Of a stretch of 64,000 nt of DNA, positions 20,029-27,972 are shown piece by piece. The position numbers and the translations under genes are program-made. Within the stretch, counting starts at the first letter, position 1. Each line of letters begins with the position of its first letter. The notes beneath the pieces were generated by a model. It did no database searches, had not been told where the DNA came from, and was given only the letters and a program-made list of their open reading frames with translations. This DNA is from JAAFHB01 sp942493325 (GTDB lineage: Bacteria > Bacteroidota > Bacteroidia > Bacteroidales > Prolixibacteraceae): the NCBI GenBank assembly GCA_942493325.1, contig OW818689.1, positions 3,410,001 to 3,474,000 on the forward strand, written 5' to 3'.

Positions 20029-20203
20029 AGGTACCGGAGAAATGTAAATTAATCTGTTGATCATATAATACTTTGTGTTATACAAACAGATTTTTAACCC
20101 CCTCAAAAACCGATTGCGGATCGGGATTGACCGGAAAAACGATCAACGGTTTAAGGTAATGAATTTGGTTTTCATTTTTGAATTTTTCAATCCCACCTCC
20201 TGT
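20029..20203. repeat. Right direct repeat flanking the IS remnant
   Basis: 175 bp matching 18965-19138. It starts directly after the right IS terminus (CTCGGG) and covers the last codons and downstream DNA of the cysteate synthase gene at 20078-21370. That gene is intact here; the left repeat is the duplicated stub. Confidence 0.8.
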
Positions 20204-21370
20204 GATGTTGAGCATAATCGTGGCGTTCTTGTCAACCCGGCCATCCTTAACTGCCTGGATTAATGATGCAACTGCTACCGCGGCAGCAGGTTCAAGGTCA
20301 TTTCCTTCAGTTTGTAAAAATAACTGACCCGCCTCAAAGGCCGCGTGGTTGGTTACTCCAAAGATCTCACCGCCGGCATCTTTCATGGCATCAAATAATC
20401 CGCCTATGATACTATAGGGTGGTTTCCTGTTCGATAATACCTTCGCATTAATTTCCTCTACCTGTTTCCGGGCCTCCTCGTCATTGATCGGGAGCATCTG
20501 TCTTGAACCGGCATCCCAGGCCTCTTTAATGGGGAGAAAAGGTGCGTTCTGTGACAACATGAGTTTCATTTTTACCGAACCGTAACGCCCGTCTTCCAGG
20601 AAACGAAGGTTGGCTTCCCAGGCCGCTATTGCGCCGGTTCCACTTCCAATTGCCTGGAAATAGTAATCAGGTATAGTTCCAATTGTCGTAACGGCCGATA
20701 AAACAGTAGTTCCCATTCCATCGCGACGGGCCACATTTTTGGCCCCTCCCTCGGGATAAAAACCATCAATATAACAGGCAAGGTTCGACAGGTGAATCGC
20801 ATCAAAATAATCACCCCCCGATTCTGAGGCTATTAATTTAACACAAGGATCAATTTCCTGTGCAAACCACAAGGCATTAAGATTGTCTTCCGGCACACAG
20901 ATCAGTACAGGTATTTTATTTTCAGAACAGACTTTTGCAAAGGCACGAGCAGTATTTCCGGCAGAGGCGACAACCATCACCCCTTTGGTATTTCCCGATG
21001 GACGTGCACATACCGAAAAGGCTTCACACTCTTTGAAGGTACCGGTAACCATTTTTGCCCCTTTCTCTGGCCAGTAACCATTAAAGGTGATATAAAGATT
21101 TGTTAATTCCAGTTCTCTGGCAAGTCCTACGCTTTTGAAGGTTACCGGCGCACCTGAACCCTCAAGTATTTTATGAACCGGAAGCCATGAAGAAAACTTG
21201 TAGATTCCGGGCAGTGATTCATCAACCACCAGTTGTTTTTGATCATAAATTGCACGAAGCAGGCCGGGCTCATCATTGTTGGGACAGTTCAATTCCCAGT
21301 TTTGATCCTCGAAACGTTCTCCGCAGCAAAGTGACTGAAGGTTATATTTAGTTTTGGTGAAACACGCCAT
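20078..21370 (-). CDS. Cysteate synthase-like PLP enzyme (threonine synthase superfamily)
   Basis: The protein is about 430 aa from the ATG at 21370 (MACFTKTKYN). The longer frame to 21478 runs through a low-complexity intergenic repeat and is rejected. It matches the archaeal cysteate synthase pattern from memory: SWLPVHKILEGSGAPVTFKS, YITFNGYWPEKGAKM with the expected PLP lysine near K104, VVASAGNTARAF, EGGAKNVARRDGMGT, FQAIGSGTGAIAAWEANLR and LNITGGG. That enzyme makes L-cysteate from O-phosphoserine and sulfite. In Bacteroidota, cysteate is the head-group precursor of sulfonolipids (capnine type), a likely role here. A true threonine synthase is the alternative. The 3' end is duplicated at 18965-19138. 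Confidence 0.8.
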   Translation of the reverse strand: MACFTKTKYNLQSLCCGERFEDQNWELNCPNNDEPGLLRAIYDQKQLVVDESLPGIYKFSSWLPVHKILEGSGAPVTFKSVGLARELELTNLYITFNGYWPEKGAKMVTGTFKECEAFSVCARPSGNTKGVMVVASAGNTARAFAKVCSENKIPVLICVPEDNLNALWFAQEIDPCVKLIASESGGDYFDAIHLSNLACYIDGFYPEGGAKNVARRDGMGTTVLSAVTTIGTIPDYYFQAIGSGTGAIAAWEANLRFLEDGRYGSVKMKLMLSQNAPFLPIKEAWDAGSRQMLPINDEEARKQVEEINAKVLSNRKPPYSIIGGLFDAMKDAGGEIFGVTNHAAFEAGQLFLQTEGNDLEPAAAVAVASLIQAVKDGRVDKNATIMLNITGGGIEKFKNENQIHYLKPLIVFPVNPDPQSVFEGVKNLFV

Positions 21371-21448
21371 GATTAAATTTTTAATTGCCCAAAAGTAGCC
21401 TTTTTTATCTCGCAAAGTGCGCGAGGAACCCAAAGGAAAAATTTTTAT

Positions 21449-21513
21449 GGCTTGTGGCTTATTGCTGGCTTCTGGCAACTGGATTCTGGCAACTGGCTTC
21501 TTGTGGCTGGCAA
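21449..21513. repeat. Short TGGC-rich intergenic repeat cluster
   Basis: Iterations of CTGGCAACTGG (TTCTGGCAACTGGATTCTGGCAACTGGCTTC) just upstream of the cysteate synthase start. The same word is heavily repeated at 35720-35938. Confidence 0.6.
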
Positions 21514-21617
21514 AAGCCCCGTCTTTTTCCGTCTCCCCTTAAACCGGACAATTGTTTTCGATAATCGTATTATTCCCATTTCATTTTTTAATGCCTACAT
21601 TTTTAATTCTGTCGTTG

Positions 21618-22757
21618 CTACCGCATTCCCTCCATCAACAAATCAAGATAATTGTTACGGTTGATCAGTTGGAATCCTCCATGGTATTCCTGTTGCCATA
21701 ATTTGGGAATACGGCTTTTAGTCTTTGTCATTTTAATTTCAAAACCCATCAGCCCGTTTTCACCTTCCTCCACAAAATCGATTTCCGACCCCGAATAGGT
21801 CCGCCAAAAGTATGATTGCACGCTCTTCTGACGATAAAAGAGCTGTTTCCGACGCTCCGACACAATAAAGTTTTCCCACAGGTTACCGGTATCGATTCTC
21901 AAATCCAAAGGTTTTAAATTATCTATCAAATAATTACGAATACCGTTGTCATAAAAATAGATTTTATCCATTTTTGAGATCTCATTACGCAAATTGCGGC
22001 TGTAAGCCGGAAGTCTGAAAATCACAAATGACTTTTCGAGCAGGTCGATATATCGCTCCACCGTTTCCCTGTTTATCGACAATCTTTGCGTAAGTTCATT
22101 CACCGAAACCAGTTGACCAACCTGAAAAGCCAGTAACCGAAGTAAATCCCTGATTTTTGCCGTATACTTAATTGTAGTGAGCTGGAGGACATCCTTAAAA
22201 AGATACGATTCGCAAATATCACCCAGAATATTCCGCTTTTGATTCATACTTTCGGTATACACTTCAGGGTATAATCCATAAATTAGAACATCTTCAATTT
22301 TTTGGTCAAGTTCAAAGTTATTCAATCCATTGGCGATTTCACCCAGTGTAAAGGGGAGAAGGTGAAATACCCTTTTGCGACCAGTTAAAGATTCCGTGGT
22401 CTTATTTGCGAGGTCAAAAGACGACGATCCGGTGGCAATGACTTTAACCTGCGGCATTTCATCATAAAGCACTTTTAAAACCAAACCAATTTCGTTTACC
22501 CGCTGAGCCTCATCGATGATCAGCAATTGATAACCTGCGGTCAAATCCGAAAGTGTTTTTATATCGCGCTGCATCAGCAAATTCTCGTTTTTAGAAAGGT
22601 CTGCAGAAAGGTATAAGGTCTTTAATCCGGAATTTTTCCCCAATTGTTTTACCAATGTGGTTTTGCCGGTCTGACGGGGACCATAGATAAGCATTATTTT
22701 CCCACTTGTTGTAAGGTGGTTGAGACACTGGCTTTCTATGTACCGTGGAATTGTCAT
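21618..22757 (-). CDS. AAA+ ATPase with DUF4143 C-terminal domain
   Basis: The protein has 379 aa. Walker A GPRQTGKT lies at residues 26-33 and Walker B LLIIDEAQ near residue 80, followed by a sensor-like ATGSSSFDL. The C-terminal half has the DUF4143 features: a winged-helix-like INRETVERYIDLLEKSFVIFRLPAYSRN and a nuclease-like core with FYDNGIRNYLI and SEIDFVEEGENGLMGFEIKMTK. These ATPases are common, often isolated genes in Bacteroidota with no settled function. A -7 element, TATCTTTG on the minus strand (22776-22783), lies 18 bp before the start. The gene stands alone. Confidence 0.92.
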   Translation of the reverse strand: MTIPRYIESQCLNHLTTSGKIMLIYGPRQTGKTTLVKQLGKNSGLKTLYLSADLSKNENLLMQRDIKTLSDLTAGYQLLIIDEAQRVNEIGLVLKVLYDEMPQVKVIATGSSSFDLANKTTESLTGRKRVFHLLPFTLGEIANGLNNFELDQKIEDVLIYGLYPEVYTESMNQKRNILGDICESYLFKDVLQLTTIKYTAKIRDLLRLLAFQVGQLVSVNELTQRLSINRETVERYIDLLEKSFVIFRLPAYSRNLRNEISKMDKIYFYDNGIRNYLIDNLKPLDLRIDTGNLWENFIVSERRKQLFYRQKSVQSYFWRTYSGSEIDFVEEGENGLMGFEIKMTKTKSRIPKLWQQEYHGGFQLINRNNYLDLLMEGMR

Positions 22758-22775
22758 TTCATACTAAATCTTAAC

Positions 22776-22783
22776 CAAAGATA
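22776..22783 (-). promoter_or_regulatory. -7 element of the DUF4143 ATPase gene
   Basis: CAAAGATA on the plus strand is TATCTTTG on the coding strand, a perfect match to the Bacteroidota TAnnTTTG element. It lies 18 bp upstream of the ATG at 22757. Confidence 0.5.
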
Positions 22784-22800
22784 TAAACAATTTCTGGAAA

Positions 22801-22896
22801 ACCATAAATTTTGGCCTTAATTTTTACGGTCAACCATAATTTTTTGCCTTAATTTTTACGGTCGACCATAAATTTTAGCCTTAATTTTTACGGTCG
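22801..22896. repeat. Three tandem 32-bp repeats
   Basis: Units begin at 22801, 22833 and 22865, each built on ACCATAA-TTTT-GCCTTAATTTTTACGGTC. They are directly adjacent with no spacers. They lie upstream of the DUF4143 ATPase gene, just beyond its promoter element. Confidence 0.85.
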
Positions 22897-23125
22897 GCAC
22901 ATTCGACGAGGCGACGGGTCGACAGGGCGAGTTCCAAGTCCGACTTCACCCAATTTGCCAAAGTGCTAACATCTGCATGATAGTGTCCAAATTAGGTCAT
23001 CGCTCATATTCACATGAAGCCCAATCAATAGAACTACGCAACTTATCCCGTTTTTCGGGAGAGTTTCAAAGAGTTTTATGTGTCCTTATCAGGCGTAACA
23101 CCGAAACTTGGTATGAATTCGCGTT
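22897..23125. other. Intergenic stretch, nothing recognised
   Basis: No gene or conserved motif beyond a short AGTTTCAAAGAGTTTTATGTG segment near 23063, which resembles bases near 6920. Confidence 0.5.
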
Positions 23126-23306
23126 ATCCCGATGGGATTAAATCTCAATGACCCCGGGTAAGCGTTCCGGATCAAAAATTAATTAATTGAATTTGAGCTT
23201 ATTCGGAATCGTGCCACCCGGGGTAATGACGATCAACAGAAATTCGGCGCAACTACCCCCATAATTGAAAATCGAACCTGCCATGCGCCGCAAGATTCAA
23301 AATCCA
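23126..23306 (+). repeat. Structured dispersed repeat, copy 1
   Basis: About 180 bp that reappear in inverted orientation at 46018-46199. Three stems can be drawn: ATCCC-gat-GGGAT (23126-23138); ACCCCGGGT (23151-23159) with ACCCGGGGT (23216-23224); and TCGGCGCA (23244-23251) with TGCGCCGCA (23284-23292), with one mismatch. The stems are better conserved than most loops. It could be a structured RNA or a non-autonomous element. Confidence 0.65.
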
Positions 23307-23320
23307 ATCTACCATTGCTT

Positions 23321-23986
23321 TCAGACATTTAAATTTTCATCAATTGCCTTGTTTAAATAGCGGTTTAATGGCTGTATAATTTTAAAAAGGTCAACTGCAT
23401 TTTTTACAAAATCAGGAGCGTACAAATCCTTATCCTCAACCGGATGTCCTAATGCATAATTCCGGTTTTTAATCAGTTCGACATGCTCCCAGTCCTTCGG
23501 ATAGCCTTTCGGTGCAGTTTTAAGTTTATCGTAGTATTGCAGGATATAAGTCGATTTAAATTCCTTGTCTTCAATAATGCGCAGATAATCCTGCGGATGA
23601 TAAAAGATTTCCTGCCTGATCGCATGCAGGTATTCGGCAGATGGCATATAAATTCCGCCAGAAACGAAACATTCGCCCGGCTGAACATTCAGATAATATC
23701 CTGCATAACCCGATTTCTTACCTCCACGAGAAACAAAACACCCGTAGTTTGTTTTATAAGGCTGCTTATCCTTCGAAAACCGCACATCACGGTAAATGCG
23801 GAAAACACAATCCCTGGGATTTAATGCGGGAATCTCATCATCAAATTGCCGGATCCCGGAAATCAGGCCGGCTGCCACACTGAGAAACTGCATTCGTGTC
23901 GCCTCATACCTGCTACGGTTCTGGTCGAACCATTCACGTGAGTTATTGGCTTCAAGATCTTTAAGAAAATCGAGCATCTCCTTCAT
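23321..23986 (-). CDS. DUF2461 family protein
   Basis: The protein has 221 aa from the ATG at 23986 (MKEMLDFLKDLEANNSREWF). The frame extends upstream to 24112, but only this start gives the family N-terminus. Conserved DUF2461 features are NNSREWFDQNRSRYE, RIYRDVRFSKDKQPYKTN, GGIYMPSAEYLHAIRQEI and a C-terminal FKIIQPLNRYLNKAI. The biochemical function of DUF2461 is not known to me. It is divergent from ispD, with about 260 bp between them. Confidence 0.88.
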   Translation of the reverse strand: MKEMLDFLKDLEANNSREWFDQNRSRYEATRMQFLSVAAGLISGIRQFDDEIPALNPRDCVFRIYRDVRFSKDKQPYKTNYGCFVSRGGKKSGYAGYYLNVQPGECFVSGGIYMPSAEYLHAIRQEIFYHPQDYLRIIEDKEFKSTYILQYYDKLKTAPKGYPKDWEHVELIKNRNYALGHPVEDKDLYAPDFVKNAVDLFKIIQPLNRYLNKAIDENLNV

Positions 23987-24187
23987 CGGAAGTCTTGTAT
24001 TTATTATGTATATACAGGATTGATTCACCGAGTTTGCCCCGACATATTTTCCGAACATCAGGGGGTCGTTCCATAATTCAAAAATAACAGAAATCGGTGA
24101 ATTAAAAACCATTGCGTTCCGGTTTCTTTCGTTTTCAAATTTTTATTTTTCCCTTTTTGGCTAATGCCTTTGTTACTTTCAAATCAT

Positions 24188-24195
24188 TATTTTTG
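24188..24195 (+). promoter_or_regulatory. -7 element of ispD
   Basis: TATTTTTG fits TAnnTTTG exactly. A TTTG at 24169-24172 lies 15 bp upstream, a little closer than usual. The element is 49 bp before the ispD ATG. Confidence 0.45.
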
Positions 24196-24244
24196 TGCAT
24201 TAATCGGCTTAAAATGGTTTACGCCGCGCAGAAATTGATTTATA

Positions 24245-24922
24245 ATGAAGAATTGTTGCATTATCGTTGCCGGAGGAAGTGGTTTACGCATGGGAGGAGA
24301 ACTCCCGAAACAATTTATTTGTGTAAACGGGACTCCTCTGCTGATGCATACTATTCGTAATTTTTACACATTCGATCCTGCGCTCCGGTTAATCCTGGTA
24401 CTTCCCGAAGATCAGGTGAATGCCTGGAACGATTTATGTGTTAAATATGACTTCAGCATTGCACATCAGGTGATTGCAGGAGGAGACACCCGTTTTCAGT
24501 CTGTAAAAAACGGCCTGTCCCTGGCCAGCGATTGCGAACTGATTGCGATACACGACGGCGTCCGCCCGCTGGTCAGCCACGAAACACTTGCACGCTGCTT
24601 TAATAGTGCTGCTGAACTTGGGACAGCAATTCCGGTTTTACCTGCTCATGAGTCGGTGCGGGAAGGGAGCATGAGTGAATCAGTTCCTGTTGATCGTACA
24701 CGCATTTTTATGGTTCAAACACCACAGGTTTTTAAAGCATCGATTATCCGGGATAGTTATCTTCAATCGTGGAGACCTGAATTTACGGATGATGCCTCGG
24801 TTGTTGAATACTCAGGTATGACCGTTAATCTGGTGAGAGGGAATCGCGAAAACATTAAAATTACTTTCCCTGAAGACCTCGTTATTGCAAATTTCTACCT
24901 TAAATCTACTTCAAAATTCTGA
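24245..24922 (+). CDS. ispD: 2-C-methyl-D-erythritol 4-phosphate cytidylyltransferase
   Basis: The protein has 225 aa, the normal length. It transfers CMP from CTP to methylerythritol phosphate in the MEP isoprenoid pathway, in the cytosol. The nucleotide-binding loop VAGGSGLRMGGELPKQF carries the expected Arg15 and Lys22. Further motifs are GGDTRFQSVKNGL, IAIHDGVRPLVS, PVDRTRIFMVQTPQVF, FTDDASVVEYSG and ENIKITFPEDL. The 3' end overlaps the convergent cyclophilin-fusion gene by 17 bp, tail to tail. No other isoprenoid gene is adjacent. Confidence 0.97.
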   Translation: MKNCCIIVAGGSGLRMGGELPKQFICVNGTPLLMHTIRNFYTFDPALRLILVLPEDQVNAWNDLCVKYDFSIAHQVIAGGDTRFQSVKNGLSLASDCELIAIHDGVRPLVSHETLARCFNSAAELGTAIPVLPAHESVREGSMSESVPVDRTRIFMVQTPQVFKASIIRDSYLQSWRPEFTDDASVVEYSGMTVNLVRGNRENIKITFPEDLVIANFYLKSTSKF

Positions 24923-26240
24923 TACGTATGATTCGGATATCCTTTACAGGACGCCAGTCAGTATCTACCGCCACCTCATTAATTTTGTCCGCTATATCCA
25001 TTCCGTCAATGACTTCTCCGAAAAGAGAATATTCATGGTCGAGTGTCGGAGCGCCGCCAATGATCCCGTAGATCTCCTTTTCCTCCGGTGTAAATTTAAA
25101 TTTTTTCTTCTTTTCGATATCCTGAAGGTCAGTTTCACCGTAAAGCCTGCCCGTAACAATGTAAAACTGGCTTCCATCCGAGCGTTTATAAGCATTATTA
25201 TCGTCAGGTAATCGTGGAACTCCAATCATCCCCCGGCGATGGAAATATTTTGGGTGAATATTTGCGGGCAATGTATATCCCGGCCCTTTCCATCCGATAA
25301 TATCTCCTTTTTTTGCATACCGGGTATCGGCAGCACCGCTTTGAATCACAAATCCGGCGATCACCCTGTGCCACAGCAAGGAATCATAATAATGTTCCCT
25401 GACCAGTTTGAGAAAATTATCGCGGTACTCCGGTGTATCGTTAAAGAGCCTGATGGTTATATTCCCCAATTCTGTTTCGATGACAACTCCCTTAATCCTT
25501 GAATTGGCAGCACTTACGGCAGGATCGACTTTCCCGGAAAGAAGGGATAGCGCCTGAACCGGGCTGTTTTTCGATTTTAACAGTTCAACAATATAAATTG
25601 ACGGGATAGCCAGGTACTCCTGGGTCGCCTGTACAGTTTTAAGAACGCCGACACCAAGCACCTCATCGTTATTCAGGAATACCGGGCGCCCTTGTGAGGT
25701 CCAGTAAATCATATTGGTAATACTGAACATTTTTGTCCCGGTGACAATAAGTTCCTGCAACATTTTACCTTTATTGACAGGGACAATGGTCTCTCTAGGG
25801 GGACTGGCCATACGCGTAACAGAATTCCTGGGTACATCACCGGTATAAAGTTTCAGCGCCGGTTTTTTCAAATTTTTGACTTTTAATAGTACAAGATCGT
25901 TAATCCGGTCTACAGCCTGGAATCCTGCCACTTCATCAACATCTCCATCCCATACCTCAATAGTTGCACGGTCGCAATTACCAAACAGGGAATTCAAAGC
26001 AATGATACTCTGATCATCAACAAAAAATCCAAATCCCGATTCGAGTCTCCTCTCCCCGCTGTAGGTGGTGATCGTTACCATGGAGGGCAGGAAACGTGAT
26101 AAGCCGGTAGTTGTCTCCTGGGGAGCTAGTGCTTGTGTAGCCTCCTGCACCACCGGTTTCTCTGTTTTTTTCGGACGGTTTCCGCATCCGGAGATTAAAA
26201 AAGATATTGCAATGAGAATGATTAAAATATTTGGTTTCAT
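24906..26240 (-). CDS. Lipoprotein with protease-like (apparently inactive trypsin-fold) domain fused to a cyclophilin-type peptidyl-prolyl isomerase
   Basis: The protein is about 444 aa from the ATG at 26240, which gives the lipoprotein signal MKPNILIILIAISFLISGC (Cys19). ATG codons at 26258 and 26285 are alternatives. Residues about 45-235 resemble a DegP-type trypsin fold (ESGFGFFVDD, NDLVLLKV, VFLNNDEVLGVGVL). The position of the catalytic His reads ALNSLFGN and there is no GNSGG motif, so proteolysis is unlikely. Residues about 250-444 are a cyclophilin: GVVIETELGNITIRLFNDTP, HRVIAGFVIQSGA, DGSQFYIVTG, FGEVIDGMDIADKI. It should act in the periplasm or at the outer membrane on proline isomerisation of client proteins. 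It belongs to a group of three minus-strand cyclophilin genes. Confidence 0.85.
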   Translation of the reverse strand: MKPNILIILIAISFLISGCGNRPKKTEKPVVQEATQALAPQETTTGLSRFLPSMVTITTYSGERRLESGFGFFVDDQSIIALNSLFGNCDRATIEVWDGDVDEVAGFQAVDRINDLVLLKVKNLKKPALKLYTGDVPRNSVTRMASPPRETIVPVNKGKMLQELIVTGTKMFSITNMIYWTSQGRPVFLNNDEVLGVGVLKTVQATQEYLAIPSIYIVELLKSKNSPVQALSLLSGKVDPAVSAANSRIKGVVIETELGNITIRLFNDTPEYRDNFLKLVREHYYDSLLWHRVIAGFVIQSGAADTRYAKKGDIIGWKGPGYTLPANIHPKYFHRRGMIGVPRLPDDNNAYKRSDGSQFYIVTGRLYGETDLQDIEKKKKFKFTPEEKEIYGIIGGAPTLDHEYSLFGEVIDGMDIADKINEVAVDTDWRPVKDIRIIRIRILK

Positions 26241-26263
26241 AGGTTTCTGGTTTGCCATGATTT

Positions 26264-26436
26264 TTCTACATAGATATTGCAGCAACGCTGTAATCCAATA
26301 AAATTAGATGCATTGCTTGAAATGATTGTAATGTAAATTGAAGTTAAATTTAGCATTATGACTTGAAACGTAGTAGCAACATCTTTATAGCCTAAACATA
26401 AGTGCGCTCTAAAAGCAGCTTTGTTGCGGCATCTAA
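26264..26436. repeat. Direct repeat, left copy, flanking the RAYT pseudogene
   Basis: About 173 bp matching 26947-27121: TAATCCAATnAAAATTAGATG, TTGAAATGATTGTAATGTAA, ATTGAAGTTAAATTTAG and a terminal GnnGCnnCATCTAA. It contains a degenerate copy of the ATTGCAG-CAACG-CTGTAAT hairpin and overlaps the 3' end of the transposase pseudogene. Confidence 0.75.
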
Positions 26437-26894
26437 TCATACCATTCAAATAAATATCGTTCATCATACTCAATTTCATTCTTTTGAAGCATTAGTAAAT
26501 ACTCTGCTTTGAATGTTGTACTTTTGTGATGTTCCGGTTGATTTAAAATGTATTTTATAACTCCATCAATCTGTGACCTTGAATAGGTGATGAACCAAAT
26601 CCATCCTGCCAGTTAAATTTTCCTGCCACCCATTTTTTGTCATTTATTAATTTTGAAGAGCTGGCTTTGATATCACGGGTCAGATCAGAAACACATATAG
26701 TGGGATGCAATCCGAATAGCAAATGAACGTGATCAGGATTTATATAAATAGAAAGCGGCTTGCATTTTTTGTTTGACACTATACCACAGATATATTTCTC
26801 CAACTCATGACGATGAATTTCTTTTATTGCATTAGCCCTGCCTAATACAGCAAAAAACAATTTGAACATACATTTGCGAGTAGGTATTTGCCAT
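26433..26894 (-). pseudogene. REP-associated tyrosine (IS200-like Y1) transposase, frameshifted
   Basis: Read across frames this gives a full-length Y1 transposase of about 154 codons. The start is MANTYSQMYVQIVF (ATG at 26894), then FAVLGRANAIKEIHRHELEKY, the HUH motif INPDHVHLLFGLHP, WQDGFGS, and YSRSQIDGVIKYILNQPEHH with the expected catalytic Tyr, ending YDERYLFEWYD. Two frameshifts break it. One is an extra base in the T-run at 26862-26867. The other is near 26583-26593, between GFGS and YSRSQ. The family mobilises or maintains REP-type hairpins, and hairpin-bearing direct repeats flank it. It splits the cyclophilin cluster. Confidence 0.85.
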
Positions 26895-26946
26895 AATTTA
26901 GATTTTATGTCGCAGCTACGCTGCTTTCGTTAATACTAAGACTACT

Positions 26947-27121
26947 TTCTACAAAGATATTACAGCTACGCTGTAATCCAATGAAAATTAGATGCATTGT
27001 TTGAAATGATTGTAATGTAAATTGAAGTTAAATTTAGTAATAAGATCTGCAACGTAGTTGCAGTATCTTTGTAGCTAAACTCTGATGGTGCTCTGGAAGC
27101 AGCGTAGCTGAGACATCTAAT
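26947..27121. repeat. Direct repeat, right copy, with REP-like hairpin
   Basis: About 175 bp matching 26264-26436. It begins with a strong hairpin, ATTACAG-CTACG-CTGTAAT (near 26959-26977). Related hairpins GCAGCTACGCTGC (near 26911) and GCAACGTAGTTGC lie close by, as expected for REP sequences linked to a RAYT. Confidence 0.75.
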
Positions 27122-27134
27122 AACAATTTTTGCA

Positions 27135-27944
27135 TTACCTGATTACTATATTCAATCTCACATCTTTTATCGGCCGGTTGTTTGCATCTGTTTTTAATGC
27201 GGCTATCTTTTCAATGACTTCAAAACCACTGATTACCTCACCGAAAATTGTATATTTCCCATCAAGTTCAGGGTACCCTCCCACGGTTGTGAATGCCTTG
27301 CGTTGTTCGGGGGTAAATTTTAAGCGCTCAGGATGGATTCTCATCTCTACCTCCATCTGCTCCTTGATAGGATTGGCAATTGCCCTGAACTCCTCAACTT
27401 TTTTCTCCTCTTTGAGTTTTTGAAGTTGAGCCACAATCTGGGGAGTCATCAGCCGCTTCTGAATCTCTTTCTGTAAGGGAAGATTCCTGGCCAGTTCCAT
27501 GGTGTCGAGTTCTCCGGGACGGTAAACTTTTCCATGGATAATAAAAAATTGCGAGATATCAGATTGCATCAATGGGTTGATTTCATCGGGCTGACGTGGC
27601 GCACAGAGTGCTCCCCTTTTATGGATATGGTTGGGACGTATCTCGTCTGCGACGGTAAATTCCGGATCCCCATATCCAATGCGCTGGCCCGGCAGGGCAT
27701 TTTTTGTATCTTTTGAGCCACCCTGTATCATGAAATTTTTAATCACCCGGTAAAACAGGGTTCCATTGTAAAAACCCGCAGCCGCTTCCCGGAGAAATTT
27801 ATCCCGGTGTAAAGGAGTGTCGTTGTATAACTTACACGTTATATCCCCTAAATTCGTCGTGATCACAATCACCCGCTCCTTATCCTGAGCAGAAGATGAT
27901 GCCACAAGTGCCAAAAGGAAAGCTATTAAAATTAAAATCTTCAT
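27135..27944 (-). CDS. Periplasmic cyclophilin-type peptidyl-prolyl cis-trans isomerase
   Basis: The protein has 269 aa with a cleavable signal peptide ending near SSSAQ. Cyclophilin motifs are VITTNLGDITCKLYNDTP, YRVIKNFMIQGGS, ISQFFIIHGKVY and YTIFGEVISGFEVIEKI. A helical insert of about 70 residues (TMELARNLPLQKEIQKRL to HPERLKFTPEQRKAF) separates the core strands and is shared in position with the neighbour at 27973-28791. It follows that gene by 28 bp and is probably cotranscribed. It may assist folding of exported or outer-membrane proteins. Confidence 0.93.
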   Translation of the reverse strand: MKILILIAFLLALVASSSAQDKERVIVITTNLGDITCKLYNDTPLHRDKFLREAAAGFYNGTLFYRVIKNFMIQGGSKDTKNALPGQRIGYGDPEFTVADEIRPNHIHKRGALCAPRQPDEINPLMQSDISQFFIIHGKVYRPGELDTMELARNLPLQKEIQKRLMTPQIVAQLQKLKEEKKVEEFRAIANPIKEQMEVEMRIHPERLKFTPEQRKAFTTVGGYPELDGKYTIFGEVISGFEVIEKIAALKTDANNRPIKDVRLNIVIR

Positions 27945-27972
27945 TATAAATAACTGGTTGTCTTCAACTATA

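Noticed and set aside
21371..21478. N-terminal extension of the cysteate synthase frame
   Set aside because: It is made of the CTGGCAACTGG intergenic repeat and adds residues with no family match; the ATG at 21370 fits the family start.
22801..22896. Possible CRISPR array
   Set aside because: The 32-bp units are directly adjacent without unique spacers and there are only three; no cas genes are near.
24112..24360. 82-codon plus-strand ORF before ispD
   Set aside because: It overlaps the ispD start in another frame and has no recognisable features; the ispD frame is certain.
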